A stretch of DNA of 51,130 bases from Planctomycetia bacterium (GTDB lineage Bacteria; Planctomycetota; Planctomycetia; Pirellulales; UBA1268): the NCBI GenBank assembly GCA_021414115.1, contig JAIOPD010000080.1, positions 1 to 51,130 of the forward strand, given 5' to 3'. The notes beneath the pieces were generated by a model. That model saw only the letters and a list, made by a program, of their open reading frames with translations, was not told the DNA's origin and ran no database searches. Position numbers and translations under genes: made by a program. This document shows, piece by piece, positions 9,656-18,153 of this stretch (position 1 is its first letter; every line of letters begins with the position of its first letter).

Positions 9656-11161
9656 TCACTCCAACTCCGGCAGCATCGCCTCGGCGGCCGCGGCCTCGCG
9701 GAGTTTCTCGAGCGCCTTGGCCTCGATCTGCCGCACCCGTTCCTTGGTAACGCCGAGCGCCGAGCCGACTTCCTTCAGCGTCTGCGGTTCATGCACATGA
9801 TCGAGACCGTAGCGGCGGACGATGATTGTCTGCTCTCGGGAGTCGAGCCGGTCGAGGAACTTTCCGACCTGCGCGAGGCGGTCGGTTGCGGCCATCCGCT
9901 GCTGATATTCGTCTTCGCGGCGATCGGTGGCCGTCTGCAGCATCTCCATGTCGGCCGCGCGAAAGCGGTCGCGACGCTTGTGCTCGTCAGGGATCGTGCG
10001 GGCATAGTTCTTCATGATCGCCCACGAGGCATACGTGCTGAACTTGTTGCCGCGGGCGTAGTCAAACTTTTCCACGGCGCGGATCAGCGACATGTTGCCG
10101 TCGCTCACGAGGTCGAAGAAGCTGTCGCCCGGAGACACCCGCCGCTTGGCGATCGACACCACCAATCGGAGGTTGGCGCGGACGATCCGATTCTTGAGTG
10201 CCACGATCTCGTCGTAGATCCTTTCGATCTGGTCCATGAGGCGGGCGCTCGGATGCTCGATGTCGAGTTGATCACGCAGCGTTGCAGCCTTGTGCTTCAG
10301 ATAGTTGAACTTCCGGAACAGCCAGACCTCTTGCTCGCGGGTGAGCAGCGGCACCTCATAGAGGCTCGCCAGATAGGCAGGCAGGCCGCTCGGACGCCGG
10401 ACCTTCTTGGCTTCGGCTCCGGGAAAGGGCTGATCGACGACCTTCTCCGCGCTCTTCCTGGAGAAGAGGGCGTTGGGGATGAGGTCGAGGGGCAGTTGCA
10501 TCACGTGCTCCGCACGCTGGGCGAGGATCACGCGATACACGCTCGCCTTCGAGCGGTGATACCGCCGGGCGATCGACTCGACCGGCTCGCCGGCGAGATG
10601 ATGCTGATAGATCCGCGCCCGGCTCTCGGGCCGCAGGTGGCCGTCCGCGGCCGGGAAGACGGCCGTCTCAGGGTGCTCCTGGTCGTAACGCTTCACCGTG
10701 TAGCGAATCGTCTCGATGCTGCGACCGAGCCGGGCGGCGATCCGACGATGGACGTCGGCCGGGCACGCGCCCGCCACGGCCAGGCGTCGGGCCCAGGAAA
10801 TGATCTTCTCATGCTCTTCGTCGGAGAGCTGGCTGAATCGGCTGCCACGCTCGATCCGCAGCGGATTGTCGTGAATGAATCGCTCGACCGCGCTGGCGAG
10901 GAAGCCGACGCGTCGGCGACCCGCGATGGAATAGCGCTGGGCGACCAGCCCGTGATCCCGCCACCGTGAGATCGTCTTGGTCGAGACGTTGAACCTGCTG
11001 GCGAGGTCCTCGATCGAGAGCACCTCCTCGCCGGCGGGAACGATGGCATCCACCGTGTTGGCGGTCGTGCCGGGCAGCGGGCTGCTGCCTTCGACGCCGT
11101 TCACGGAGTCGTCATCACCCATGAACAAATGGACGAAATCACCCGATGTATTGGAACGCAT
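9656..11161 (-). CDS. Sigma-70 family RNA polymerase sigma factor with N-terminal HTH array
   Basis: The start at 11161 (MRSNTSGDF) is preceded by GGAGGT six bases away; this gives 501 aa. Near residues 46-97 is a MerR/excisionase-like helix-turn-helix (SIEDLASRFNVSTKTISRWR). Two further HTH-like segments lie at about 118-164 (ADVHRRIAARLGRSIETIRY) and 181-220 (VESIARRYHRSKASVYRVIL). Sigma region 1.2 follows (LPAYLASLYEVPLLTREQE, about 260-293), then region 2 (about 318-393, LVSDGNMSLIRAVEKFDYAR and FSTYASWAIMKNYAR), and region 4 (about 433-490, TLKEVGSALGVTKERVRQIE). Region 3 appears missing or very short. The extra HTH segments are not part of standard RpoD and imply direct reading of additional DNA or a self-regulatory role. 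The gene heads the minus-strand run toward the FG-GAP protein and protease. Confidence 0.9.
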   Translation of the reverse strand: MRSNTSGDFVHLFMGDDDSVNGVEGSSPLPGTTANTVDAIVPAGEEVLSIEDLASRFNVSTKTISRWRDHGLVAQRYSIAGRRRVGFLASAVERFIHDNPLRIERGSRFSQLSDEEHEKIISWARRLAVAGACPADVHRRIAARLGRSIETIRYTVKRYDQEHPETAVFPAADGHLRPESRARIYQHHLAGEPVESIARRYHRSKASVYRVILAQRAEHVMQLPLDLIPNALFSRKSAEKVVDQPFPGAEAKKVRRPSGLPAYLASLYEVPLLTREQEVWLFRKFNYLKHKAATLRDQLDIEHPSARLMDQIERIYDEIVALKNRIVRANLRLVVSIAKRRVSPGDSFFDLVSDGNMSLIRAVEKFDYARGNKFSTYASWAIMKNYARTIPDEHKRRDRFRAADMEMLQTATDRREDEYQQRMAATDRLAQVGKFLDRLDSREQTIIVRRYGLDHVHEPQTLKEVGSALGVTKERVRQIEAKALEKLREAAAAEAMLPELE

Positions 11162-11694
11162 GATCCACCTCCAGCCGGCTGCCATGCCAGCAGTTGCCGA
11201 GAGCTTCGACGATCGGACGACCCTGACGCGCCCGCCGCCTCCGGCCCTCGTATCCAACTCGTGTTCGAGCCTCTACCGTCCTACGCGCTGGGGGCCATCC
11301 ATAGCCCCGACCATGTCATCTCGCGGACGTGAGAGTTATACGGGCGAGCGAGTAGCAGGGTTCGAGGACAACTGGTTTTCTTGAGTGAAATTCAATTGCT
11401 CCGCGCAACCGGCCCTCTCGAGACGCAGCGCAAGTCTTGTTGTCAAAACGCTTTGCGATCTGGAGTGGGGGCGTCTGAAATTCGCGTTTTCGACGCTGGC
11501 GATCACAGAGTCCTGTGAAAATAGAGGCTTTGCACAAGGGGACACTTGGTAAATCTGCTCGCCCAACGGGCCTCGGCGGCGGACTGGGCAGGGTGTGGGC
11601 GAAGCCTCGTCGCCGCTGAATTGAAGCGGGGAAATGCAGCGTCCACCGCCGAAAAACAACGGAGCAGCGGCTTCTGACAGGGGAGGGATGTTCC
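11162..11694. other. Divergent intergenic region, no gene seen
   Basis: These 533 bases separate the sigma factor gene (minus) from a secreted protein gene (plus). The middle part (about 11370-11540) is less GC-rich than its surroundings. On the minus strand there is a TTGACA at 11446-11441 and a TATAAC at 11340-11335, but neither has a good partner at 17-base spacing, so no promoter is claimed. GGGGAGGG at 11680-11687 is the ribosome binding site of the plus-strand gene. Confidence 0.5.
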
Positions 11695-13284
11695 ATGGCG
11701 AGACAGACGATTGTTTTTCTGACGTGGGTGCTCTTGGCGACTTGGGACTACGGGCTTCTGAGCGGGCCATCACGGGCCGAAGAACCGGCCGGCGACACCG
11801 CCGCGGTGGAAGCGGGCGTGCCGCAGGCCGAGACGGTGGACCTCGAGGCCGCCGAGGCCGGCGCTCTTGATCCTGCGGATGCCGAGGAGGTCGCGGACGC
11901 CGCGGAGGTCGCCGATGCCGCGGAGCCGGGGCCTGTCCAGGCGACGGCGAGCAGGATCAGGCTCAAGCTCGATGTGCAGGGAGAGATTTTCGCGCCCGCG
12001 GGCCGCGACGCCCCCCCGCTCCGGCGGCCGATCGTGGTCGATGCCCGCTTCGATTTTGTGGAGACCCCCACGGACGGCGCCGAGCAGGACTCCGCGGAGC
12101 GGCGCTACATCGACGCATCAGCCGACCTCCGCATCGACGGGGAACCGCGGCGGGTGACGCTGGCCGATGATGCCCGGACGGTGAAGGCCGTCTTGCGAGG
12201 CACCACGCCGTCGCCGTACCTCGGCGACGGTTTTCTTGCGCGGGAGGAGATGGACCTGCTCGAAACCCCCTTCGACCCTCTCCTCATCGACAGACTGCTG
12301 CCCTCGGAAGCGGTCGCGCCGGGGACGGCCTGGGATGTCGCCGGAGACGTCGTCGCCGGACTTCTCGGCATCGATACCGTGGAATCGGGCGGCATCAAGG
12401 CGACCTTTCAGGAGATCGTCGACGGCCGAGCCCTTGTGAAGCTTTCGGGCATCGTCGACGGTGCGGCCGATGGCGCGCCCGTGCATCTCACCGTTGACGG
12501 CTCGTACACGCTGCCTGTTGATGAGCCATCGGCCACCGGTGCGGTGGCATTCGAGAGCCGCGTCGCCACGCTCTCGATCGCGTTGCAGGAGCGGCGCGAG
12601 GCCAGCCATGTGGCGCCGGGCTTCGACGTCGAAGCCCGGCTCTCGATCGCTCGCACGGCGGAAACCGCCGATGCGAACGGGCCGCGGGCCGTCGCCGAGA
12701 AGGTCAGAAATCCGCGGCGTCGCCGCGGCAGCGGCAGCCCGGGAATGGTCTGGCAGCGCGACATGGCGGGCCGCTACGACCTCGTGCACGACGACCGCTG
12801 GCGGCTGATCGAGGATGGCGCCGAGGGACTCGTGATGCGGTTCGTCGATCGCGGCGCCCTCGTCGCCCAGTGCTCGATCACGGCGCTGCCCCGGTCGTCG
12901 GCGCAGTCGCCCCCGACGATCGCGGAGGTCGAGCGGGACATCGAACGGTCGTTGGCCGGTCAGTTCGGACGAATCGAGCATTCGTCCGAGGCGAGCCGGA
13001 GCGACGGGGTACGACTCGTGCGGGTGGTGACGGCGGGCCGGGCCGGCGACCTCCCGTTTCGTTGGATCCATCATGTGCTCACCGATGCCAAAGGCCACCG
13101 ACTGGCGGTCACGTGCATGCTCGAGCAGTCGATGGAAAAGCGGTTCGGATCGGCCGATCGGGAGCTTGTCGACGGGATCACGCTGCCCGCGACGGAGGAG
13201 GTTTCCGCCGTGAAAACGCCCGGTCCGGCCGTGGCTTCGCCCGACCGTGAGGCCCGGTTGCCGGAGGAATCCCGGACGCCTTGA
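11695..13284 (+). CDS. Secreted hypothetical protein with Ala/Glu/Asp low-complexity linker
   Basis: 529 aa. The start at 11695 has a strong GGGGAGGG seven bases upstream. Residues 1-27 form a signal peptide ending near PSRA. Residues about 30-80 are an acidic Ala/Glu/Asp/Val linker with an internal repeat (EEVADAAEVADAAEP). The rest (85-480) is beta-rich: IRLKLDVQGEIFAPAG begins a domain with SRIRLKLDV-type strands, and LVMRFVDRGALVAQCSITAL begins a second one that resembles lipoprotein-like stress domains. I do not recognise a family with confidence. It is transcribed toward infC, 172 bases before it, but the translation cluster probably has its own promoter. Confidence 0.75.
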   Translation: MARQTIVFLTWVLLATWDYGLLSGPSRAEEPAGDTAAVEAGVPQAETVDLEAAEAGALDPADAEEVADAAEVADAAEPGPVQATASRIRLKLDVQGEIFAPAGRDAPPLRRPIVVDARFDFVETPTDGAEQDSAERRYIDASADLRIDGEPRRVTLADDARTVKAVLRGTTPSPYLGDGFLAREEMDLLETPFDPLLIDRLLPSEAVAPGTAWDVAGDVVAGLLGIDTVESGGIKATFQEIVDGRALVKLSGIVDGAADGAPVHLTVDGSYTLPVDEPSATGAVAFESRVATLSIALQERREASHVAPGFDVEARLSIARTAETADANGPRAVAEKVRNPRRRRGSGSPGMVWQRDMAGRYDLVHDDRWRLIEDGAEGLVMRFVDRGALVAQCSITALPRSSAQSPPTIAEVERDIERSLAGQFGRIEHSSEASRSDGVRLVRVVTAGRAGDLPFRWIHHVLTDAKGHRLAVTCMLEQSMEKRFGSADRELVDGITLPATEEVSAVKTPGPAVASPDREARLPEESRTP

Positions 13285-13443
13285 CGCTGCCTGTTTTCAC
13301 GGCGACACTTTTCATCCTGCGGAAATAGCCCTGCGACGAGATCGCGGGCGGCGTCCGCACTGACATTTCGAGAGGAGAACCGCCGGCCCGCGGTGCAAGA
13401 AGTCTCACTTCGTCCCGGCCGGCGGCGATCCCGTTCCGCGGCT

Positions 13444-13448
13444 GGAGG
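13444..13448 (+). promoter_or_regulatory. Ribosome binding site that sets the AUC start of infC
   Basis: GGAGG lies eight bases before ATC at 13457. No ATG, GTG or TTG occurs in the infC frame between the upstream stop (13361-13363) and GTG 13508, and starting at 13508 would remove the conserved HRINEQIRI segment of IF-3. Confidence 0.6.
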
Positions 13449-13456
13449 CGTACGCC

Positions 13457-13957
13457 ATCGAGAAGCAGCATCGCATCAACGAGCAGATCCGAATCACACC
13501 CATCCGGGTGATTTCGGGCGAAGGTGGGCAACTCGGGATCATTCCCACCGAGGAGGCGCTCAATCTCGCGCGGGAGGCCGGTCTCGATCTGGTGGAGGTG
13601 GCTCCCAACGAGAAGCCGCCTGTCTGCCGGATCATGGACTTCGGCAAGTTCAAGTATCAGCAAAAGAAGAAGCATCACAAAACGCACGTCCATCACGCGA
13701 AGATCAAGGAAATCCGGCTTCGCCCCAAGACCGGCGACCATGACATCGAGTTCAAAGTCAACCAGGCCAAGACCTTTCTCCTCCACAAGGACAAGGTCGT
13801 CGTCTCCGTCGTCTTTCGAGGCCGCGAACTCGCCCACATCGACGAAGGTCAGCGGGTGATGAAGGCGATCGTTCAACAACTCGATCCGGTCAGCAAGGTC
13901 GAGGCCCCGCCGCAGCAGATGGGCCGCCGCCTGGTCTGCACGCTTTCTCCGAAATAA
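13457..13957 (+). CDS. infC: Translation initiation factor IF-3, AUC start
   Basis: 166 aa if started at ATC 13457 ([15 protein letters not shown]; initiator read as Met). IF-3 binds the 30S subunit, prevents premature 50S joining and proofreads the initiator tRNA and start codon. The N-domain ([15 protein letters not shown], then [20 protein letters not shown]), the Lys-rich linker ([13 protein letters not shown]) and the C-domain ([19 protein letters not shown] to the C-terminus) are all present and of normal length. In Escherichia coli and other bacteria infC uses a non-AUG codon so that IF-3 represses its own synthesis, and the same arrangement fits here. Gene order infC-rpmI-rplT-pheS-pheT is the classical cluster. 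A GTG start at 13508 would truncate the N-domain. Confidence 0.95.
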   Translation: MEKQHRINEQIRITPIRVISGEGGQLGIIPTEEALNLAREAGLDLVEVAPNEKPPVCRIMDFGKFKYQQKKKHHKTHVHHAKIKEIRLRPKTGDHDIEFKVNQAKTFLLHKDKVVVSVVFRGRELAHIDEGQRVMKAIVQQLDPVSKVEAPPQQMGRRLVCTLSPK

Positions 13958-14010
13958 CCGTTTTCCAACCTGCATCCCCGATCACCGCCGCCGAATCAAG
14001 GAGTGTTGCC

Positions 14011-14214
14011 ATGCCGAAGCAGAAGACCCACAAGGGCGTCAAGAAGCGTTTCCGGATCACTGCCACCGGCAAGGTGAAGCACCGCCGCGCCGGTACGAGC
14101 CATCTTCAGGTTCGCCTGACGGCGAAGCGGAAGCAGAAACTGCGCGGCACCGGCGTGCTCGCCAAGTCGGACGTGCATCGAATCCACGACGCGCTCGGCA
14201 AGTACAGCTACTGA
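14011..14214 (+). CDS. rpmI: 50S ribosomal protein L35
   Basis: 67 aa, normal length for L35. It has the family start MPKQKTHKGVKKRFRIT, a basic centre (GKVKHRRAGTSH) and the C-terminal DVHRIHDALGKYSY. AAGGAG at 13998-14003 sits seven bases before the ATG. It is a small 50S subunit protein, second gene in the infC cluster, 53 bases after infC. The following spacer holds RNA structure that may control rplT. Confidence 0.97.
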   Translation: MPKQKTHKGVKKRFRITATGKVKHRRAGTSHLQVRLTAKRKQKLRGTGVLAKSDVHRIHDALGKYSY

Positions 14215-14243
14215 CGCCGCGATGGCGCGCGACGATCGGTTTC

Positions 14244-14297
14244 GCGAAAGGCGCCTCACCGCGGATTCCTGCCTTTCGCAAAAACACGCCGGAATCC
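14244..14297 (+). promoter_or_regulatory. Putative pseudoknot in the rpmI-rplT spacer (L20-leader-like)
   Basis: GCGAAAGGC (14244-14252) pairs perfectly with GCCTTTCGC (14271-14279). GGATTCC (14263-14269), which lies in that loop, pairs perfectly with GGAATCC (14291-14297), giving an H-type pseudoknot. A separate small hairpin follows (CAAGG/CCTTG, 14297-14310). Autogenous repression by L20 through a pseudoknot in the rpmI-rplT mRNA is established in Escherichia coli; the same function here is an inference. Confidence 0.5.
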
Positions 14298-14391
14298 AAG
14301 GCGCCCCTTGCAATTCCCGTGATTCAAGCCAGAGTTTAAGGTTCTCCTGAACCGGGCCCACGGGCCCCCAGCCGTCCAAGGTTTTGAAGTC

Positions 14392-14769
14392 ATGCGTACC
14401 AAAAGCGTCGTTCCCCGTCTGCGTGCCAAGAAGCGTCTCTTCAAGCGGGTCAAGGGCTCCGTCGGCGGTCGCCGCCGTCTGCTCCGGACGGCGAAGGAGT
14501 CGATCATCCGCGCTGGCGTCTATGCCCGCCGCGATCGGCGCCGGAAGAAGCGCGACTTCCGACGGCTGTGGATCGTGCGGCTCAACGCCGCCTGCCGTGA
14601 GCGTGGCTTCCGCTACAGCCAGTTGATCGCCGGGCTCGCCAAGATCGGCTGCGAACTCGACCGCCGCACGCTCTCCGAGATGGCCGTCCTCGATCCGACC
14701 GGCTTCGACGCGATTGCCGCCGAGGTCCGCAAGGCCCTCGCGTTGCCGGAGCCGGCCGCGGTCGCGTGA
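14392..14769 (+). CDS. rplT: 50S ribosomal protein L20
   Basis: 125 aa, normal for L20. The basic N-terminal extension ([18 protein letters not shown]) is followed by the typical [33 protein letters not shown] and a globular C-domain ([20 protein letters not shown]). It binds 23S rRNA early in 50S assembly and in other bacteria represses its own cluster by binding mRNA. The 177-base spacer before it contains a predicted pseudoknot. The Shine-Dalgarno is weak (AAGG about ten bases upstream), which fits regulated initiation. The pheS start lies four bases after its stop. Confidence 0.97.
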   Translation: MRTKSVVPRLRAKKRLFKRVKGSVGGRRRLLRTAKESIIRAGVYARRDRRRKKRDFRRLWIVRLNAACRERGFRYSQLIAGLAKIGCELDRRTLSEMAVLDPTGFDAIAAEVRKALALPEPAAVA

Positions 14770-14773
14770 CGCC

Positions 14774-15793
14774 GTGACAGCCGTTCCGCTCGATTCGTTC
14801 CGCGCTGATCTCGAACGCCTGCGTGCCGATGCCGAGACCGCCCTCGCCGCGGCGACCGATGCCGCGGCCCTCGAGGCGGCTCGTGTCGAGTTTCTCGGCG
14901 CCCGCAGCGGCCGCCTGAAGGCGATCCAAAAATCGCTCGGTGGCCTCGACACGTCCGACAAGCCCGCCGGTGGCAGGCATTTCAACGACGCCAAGAACGC
15001 GATCACCGCCGGTCTCGAGGCGGCGCAGATAAGGCTTGCCGAAGCGTCTGGCGGCGCTGAGGCGGCCTCGATCGACGTCACGCTCCCAGGCACTCCCGTG
15101 CCGATTGGCCACCTTCATCCGCTCACGCGGACGATCCGCCGCGTGCAGGAGATCATGGGCCGCCTCGGCTTCGAGAGCGTCGATGGACCCGAGGTCGAGG
15201 ACCAGTGGCACAACTTCGAGGCTCTCGCCATTAGTGCCGAGCACCCCGCCCGCGATCCGCTCGACAACTTCTACCTCGCCGTGGCCCGGGGGGCCGATCC
15301 GCTGCTGCTGCGGTCGCAGACGAGCACCGTGCAGATCCGGGTGATGGAAAACCGCGAGCCGCCGCTGCGGATCGTGTCGCTCGGCCGCGTCTACCGCCCC
15401 GACACGGCCGATGCCACGCACTATCCGATGTTTCACCAGGTGGAGGGCCTGCTCGTCGAGCCGGGCACCACGATGGCCCATCTCAAGAGCGTGCTGCGGC
15501 TGTTCGCGTCGAGCTTTCTCGGCGGTGACGTCCGGGTGCGGTTTCGGCCATCGTTTTTCCCGTTCACCGAGCCGAGTGTCGAGGTCGACATGGAATGGGG
15601 CGGCCGCTGGGTCGAAATGGGCGGGGCCGGCATGGTCGACCCCGCCGTGCTCGAAGCGGTCGGCTACGACCCCGATGCGGTTTCGGGATTCGCCTTCGGC
15701 CTCGGCGTCGAGCGGATCGCCGCCCGTCGCTACGGAGTGGACGACATCCGGGATTTCTACCGCAATGACGTCCGGTTTCTGAGGCAGTTCTGA
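14774..15793 (+). CDS. pheS: Phenylalanine-tRNA ligase alpha subunit
   Basis: 339 aa from GTG 14774, four bases after the rplT stop; an upstream in-frame start at 14714 would overlap rplT and add an unsupported Arg-rich tail. The N-terminal coiled coil that contacts tRNA (about 1-75) precedes the catalytic core. Class II signatures are clear: [22 protein letters not shown], motif 2 [20 protein letters not shown] with MFHQVEGL, and motif 3 [21 protein letters not shown]. Together with PheT it forms the heterotetramer that charges tRNA-Phe. All active-site blocks are present, so this is an ordinary functional alpha subunit. Confidence 0.96.
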   Translation: MTAVPLDSFRADLERLRADAETALAAATDAAALEAARVEFLGARSGRLKAIQKSLGGLDTSDKPAGGRHFNDAKNAITAGLEAAQIRLAEASGGAEAASIDVTLPGTPVPIGHLHPLTRTIRRVQEIMGRLGFESVDGPEVEDQWHNFEALAISAEHPARDPLDNFYLAVARGADPLLLRSQTSTVQIRVMENREPPLRIVSLGRVYRPDTADATHYPMFHQVEGLLVEPGTTMAHLKSVLRLFASSFLGGDVRVRFRPSFFPFTEPSVEVDMEWGGRWVEMGGAGMVDPAVLEAVGYDPDAVSGFAFGLGVERIAARRYGVDDIRDFYRNDVRFLRQF

Positions 15794-15800
15794 GCCGCCC

Positions 15801-17864
15801 ATGATCATCTCGACCAACTGGCTGGCGGACTACGTGCAGGTGCCGGGGACGGACGACGACCTCGTCGATCGGCTGCTCATGTCGGGACTCAATCACGAAT
15901 CGACGACGCGGGTCGGCGACGATACGGCGATCGAGATCGAGGTCACGAGCAACCGCCCCGATTGTCTCGGGCACATCGGGGTGGCCCGCGAGGCGTCGGT
16001 GCTCTACGGTCGGCCGCTCCACGTGCCCGATCCGCGGCCGCTGGAAGGGGCAGGCGAAGCGTCGCACAGTATCGTCGTCGAGATCCGCTCCCCCGAGATC
16101 TGCCCCTGCTACATGGCGCGGGTGATTCGCGGTGTGCGGGTGGGGCCAAGTCCGCAATGGCTCGTGGACCGGCTCGCGACCGTCGGCATGGCGAGCGTCA
16201 ATAACGTGGTCGACGTCACCAACTACGTGATGCTCGAGTGCGGGCAGCCTCTGCACGCCTTCGACCTGACGCGGATCCGCGGCGGACGGATCGTCGTGCG
16301 GCGGGCGGCCGAGGGCGAGCCGTTCACCGCGATCAATCACAAGGTCTACACGCTTACCGAGCGGATGTGCGTGATCGCCGATGCAGAGCGGCCGGTGGCG
16401 CTCGCCGGCGTGATGGGCGGCGCCGACACCGAGATCGGCCCCGGCACCACCGACGTGCTCATCGAATCGGCCCAGTTCGCCCCACTGCCCGTGCGAGCCG
16501 CCGCCCGCGGCCTCGTGCTCGCGAGCCCTTCGTCCTACCGGTTCGAACGCGGCCCCGATCCCGCGATGGTCGACTGGGCCAGCCGCCGGGCGGCGGCGCT
16601 CATGCTCGAACTGGCCGGGGGTGTGCTGGAACGCGGCAGCGTGATCGCCGGCGAACTGGCCAGCGCGCCCGCCACGATTCCGCTGCCGGCCGAACGCGTC
16701 GGCGAGGTACTCGGCGTGGATGTGGCCGAGACGCGGCAACGGGAGATCCTCACGGCTCTCGGCTTCGTCGAGGAACCGTCTGCCGGGCCGCAGACTCGGC
16801 GGTGGCGGGCGCCCACGTGGCGACGCGACTGCTGGCGGGACATCGACCTCGTCGAGGAGATCGCGCGGATCGAGGGCTACAGCCGCGTGTCCGAGAACGC
16901 CGTGATCGCGGCTCGCCCGATCGAACTCTCGCCGCGCGAAGTGACCGTGCGGCGCGCCGGCGAGGTGCTCGTCGGTGCCGGCCTCTGCGAGGCGATGACC
17001 CGCAGTGTGGTCACCGAAGCCTTCGCCGCCACGGCGAGCCCCTGGGGCGAAACGCCACCGATCCTGATCGCGCCGCCGCTCGTCCGCGGCGCCGATCGGC
17101 TCCGCCGCAGCCTCCTTCCGAGCCTGCTCGAGGCGCGGGGCGGCAACGTCGCCGTCGGCGTGGACGACGCCGACCTCTTCGAGATCGCGCGGGCCTATCT
17201 GGCCCGGCCGGTCACCGAGGAGAACGCAGCGAGCCCCATCGAGGAACCGCTGCTCGTGTCGCTCGTCGTGGGTGGCGACTTCGCCCGCGCCAAGGGCCTC
17301 GCCGACGCCGTGTGTGCCGGGCTCGGCACCGGACGCGACGGTGAAGCGAGGCTCGTCTATCGCCCCGTCGTCCTCGAACCCTTCGCGCGCGGACGCGCGG
17401 CGGAGATCGTGCTCGAACGTCGCGGTCATGCGGCCGTCCGGATCGGTGTGGTCGGCGAGGTGTCAAAGGCCGCCGCCGACCGGTTCGGTCTCGACGCGGC
17501 GGTCGCGGCGGCGGAACTGCGGCTCGACCGGCTCGACTTCACGGCGTTGCTCGAGCGGCCGCTCGTGAAACCGAGCGACTTTCCGGCCATGCAGCGGGAC
17601 GTGAATCTTGTCGTGGACGAGAGTGTGCGGTGGGGAGACGTCGCCGATGCGATCACGTCTGCGGCGGGCGAGGTGCTCGAGGAATGCCGGCTCGTTCAGG
17701 TCTGGCAGGACGCCGAGCGGCTGGGTGCGGGCCAGAAGAGCCTCGTCGTAACGCTCGCGCTGCGAAGTGCCACGGGCACGCTCTCCGGCGAGGAAGCGGG
17801 CCGCATCGTCGATGCCGTGGTGGCCGAGTGCGGCCGTCGCGTGAACGCCGTGCTCCGCAGATGA
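15801..17864 (+). CDS. pheT: Phenylalanine-tRNA ligase beta subunit lacking the tRNA-bind OB domain
   Basis: 687 aa, about 110 shorter than the usual 790-800. The N-terminal B1 start (NWLADYVQVPGTDDDLVDRL, MSGLNHES) runs directly into IEIEVTSNRPDCLGHIGVAR. In most bacteria the EMAP-like tRNA-bind domain (B2) lies between these two blocks and is missing here. The B3/B4 editing region (SVNNVVDVTNYVMLECGQPLHAFD), the B5 domain, the catalytic-like core and the C-terminal FDX-ACB domain (FPAMQRDVNLVVDESVRW onward) are all present. It therefore probably keeps phenylalanylation and editing, with altered tRNA handling. It starts seven bases after pheS and ends the cluster; repeat DNA follows. Confidence 0.94.
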   Translation: MIISTNWLADYVQVPGTDDDLVDRLLMSGLNHESTTRVGDDTAIEIEVTSNRPDCLGHIGVAREASVLYGRPLHVPDPRPLEGAGEASHSIVVEIRSPEICPCYMARVIRGVRVGPSPQWLVDRLATVGMASVNNVVDVTNYVMLECGQPLHAFDLTRIRGGRIVVRRAAEGEPFTAINHKVYTLTERMCVIADAERPVALAGVMGGADTEIGPGTTDVLIESAQFAPLPVRAAARGLVLASPSSYRFERGPDPAMVDWASRRAAALMLELAGGVLERGSVIAGELASAPATIPLPAERVGEVLGVDVAETRQREILTALGFVEEPSAGPQTRRWRAPTWRRDCWRDIDLVEEIARIEGYSRVSENAVIAARPIELSPREVTVRRAGEVLVGAGLCEAMTRSVVTEAFAATASPWGETPPILIAPPLVRGADRLRRSLLPSLLEARGGNVAVGVDDADLFEIARAYLARPVTEENAASPIEEPLLVSLVVGGDFARAKGLADAVCAGLGTGRDGEARLVYRPVVLEPFARGRAAEIVLERRGHAAVRIGVVGEVSKAAADRFGLDAAVAAAELRLDRLDFTALLERPLVKPSDFPAMQRDVNLVVDESVRWGDVADAITSAAGEVLEECRLVQVWQDAERLGAGQKSLVVTLALRSATGTLSGEEAGRIVDAVVAECGRRVNAVLRR

Positions 17865-17910
17865 CCGGGGCTGCCCGTGGGAGATGCCCTGTCGAGCGAC
17901 GCTTTCTTTC

Positions 17911-18117
17911 GGGAAGCCCCAAGCGCGAACGCGGGGTATACGGGTTGCCTCGCGACGGAGTCGGATGGCTTGGTGAGGGTCGGGGCTGCCCGTGCCCCGT
18001 GAGCCGGACGTTCGCTGCGGGCATCCCTGCCCTCCGCTCTCTGCGCGCCGGCTGCGCTTCGGCATCCTGCCTCCGCTGGCCGCCGAGCCCGGCTCCCGGG
18101 GCACGGGCAGCCCCTCA
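17911..18117. repeat. Dispersed repeat cluster between pheT and the DUF11 gene
   Basis: 17911-17949 is the exact reverse complement of 14-52. 17982-18024 is a single copy of the 43-bp unit that is tandem at 35354-35515. 18052-18117 matches 35547-35609 closely in direct orientation, sharing GCTTCGGCATCCTGCCT and GGGGCACGGGCAGCCCCT. The spacer (17865-18153) contains no credible gene, and both neighbouring genes end into it. Confidence 0.85.
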
Positions 18118-18153
18118 CGCCAGCGCGGGGATACGGATCACCTTGAGACGGCG

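Noticed and set aside
11335-11446. TTGACA and TATAAC on the minus strand before the sigma gene
   Set aside because: About 100 bases apart, and neither has a partner box at 16-18 base spacing.
11316-11696. 126-residue minus-strand frame in the sigma/secreted-protein spacer
   Set aside because: Basic, low-complexity, no Shine-Dalgarno and no family likeness; overlaps the upstream region of a supported gene.
13508-13957. GTG 13508 as the infC start
   Set aside because: It removes the conserved HRINEQIRI part of the N-domain that is encoded just upstream in the same frame.
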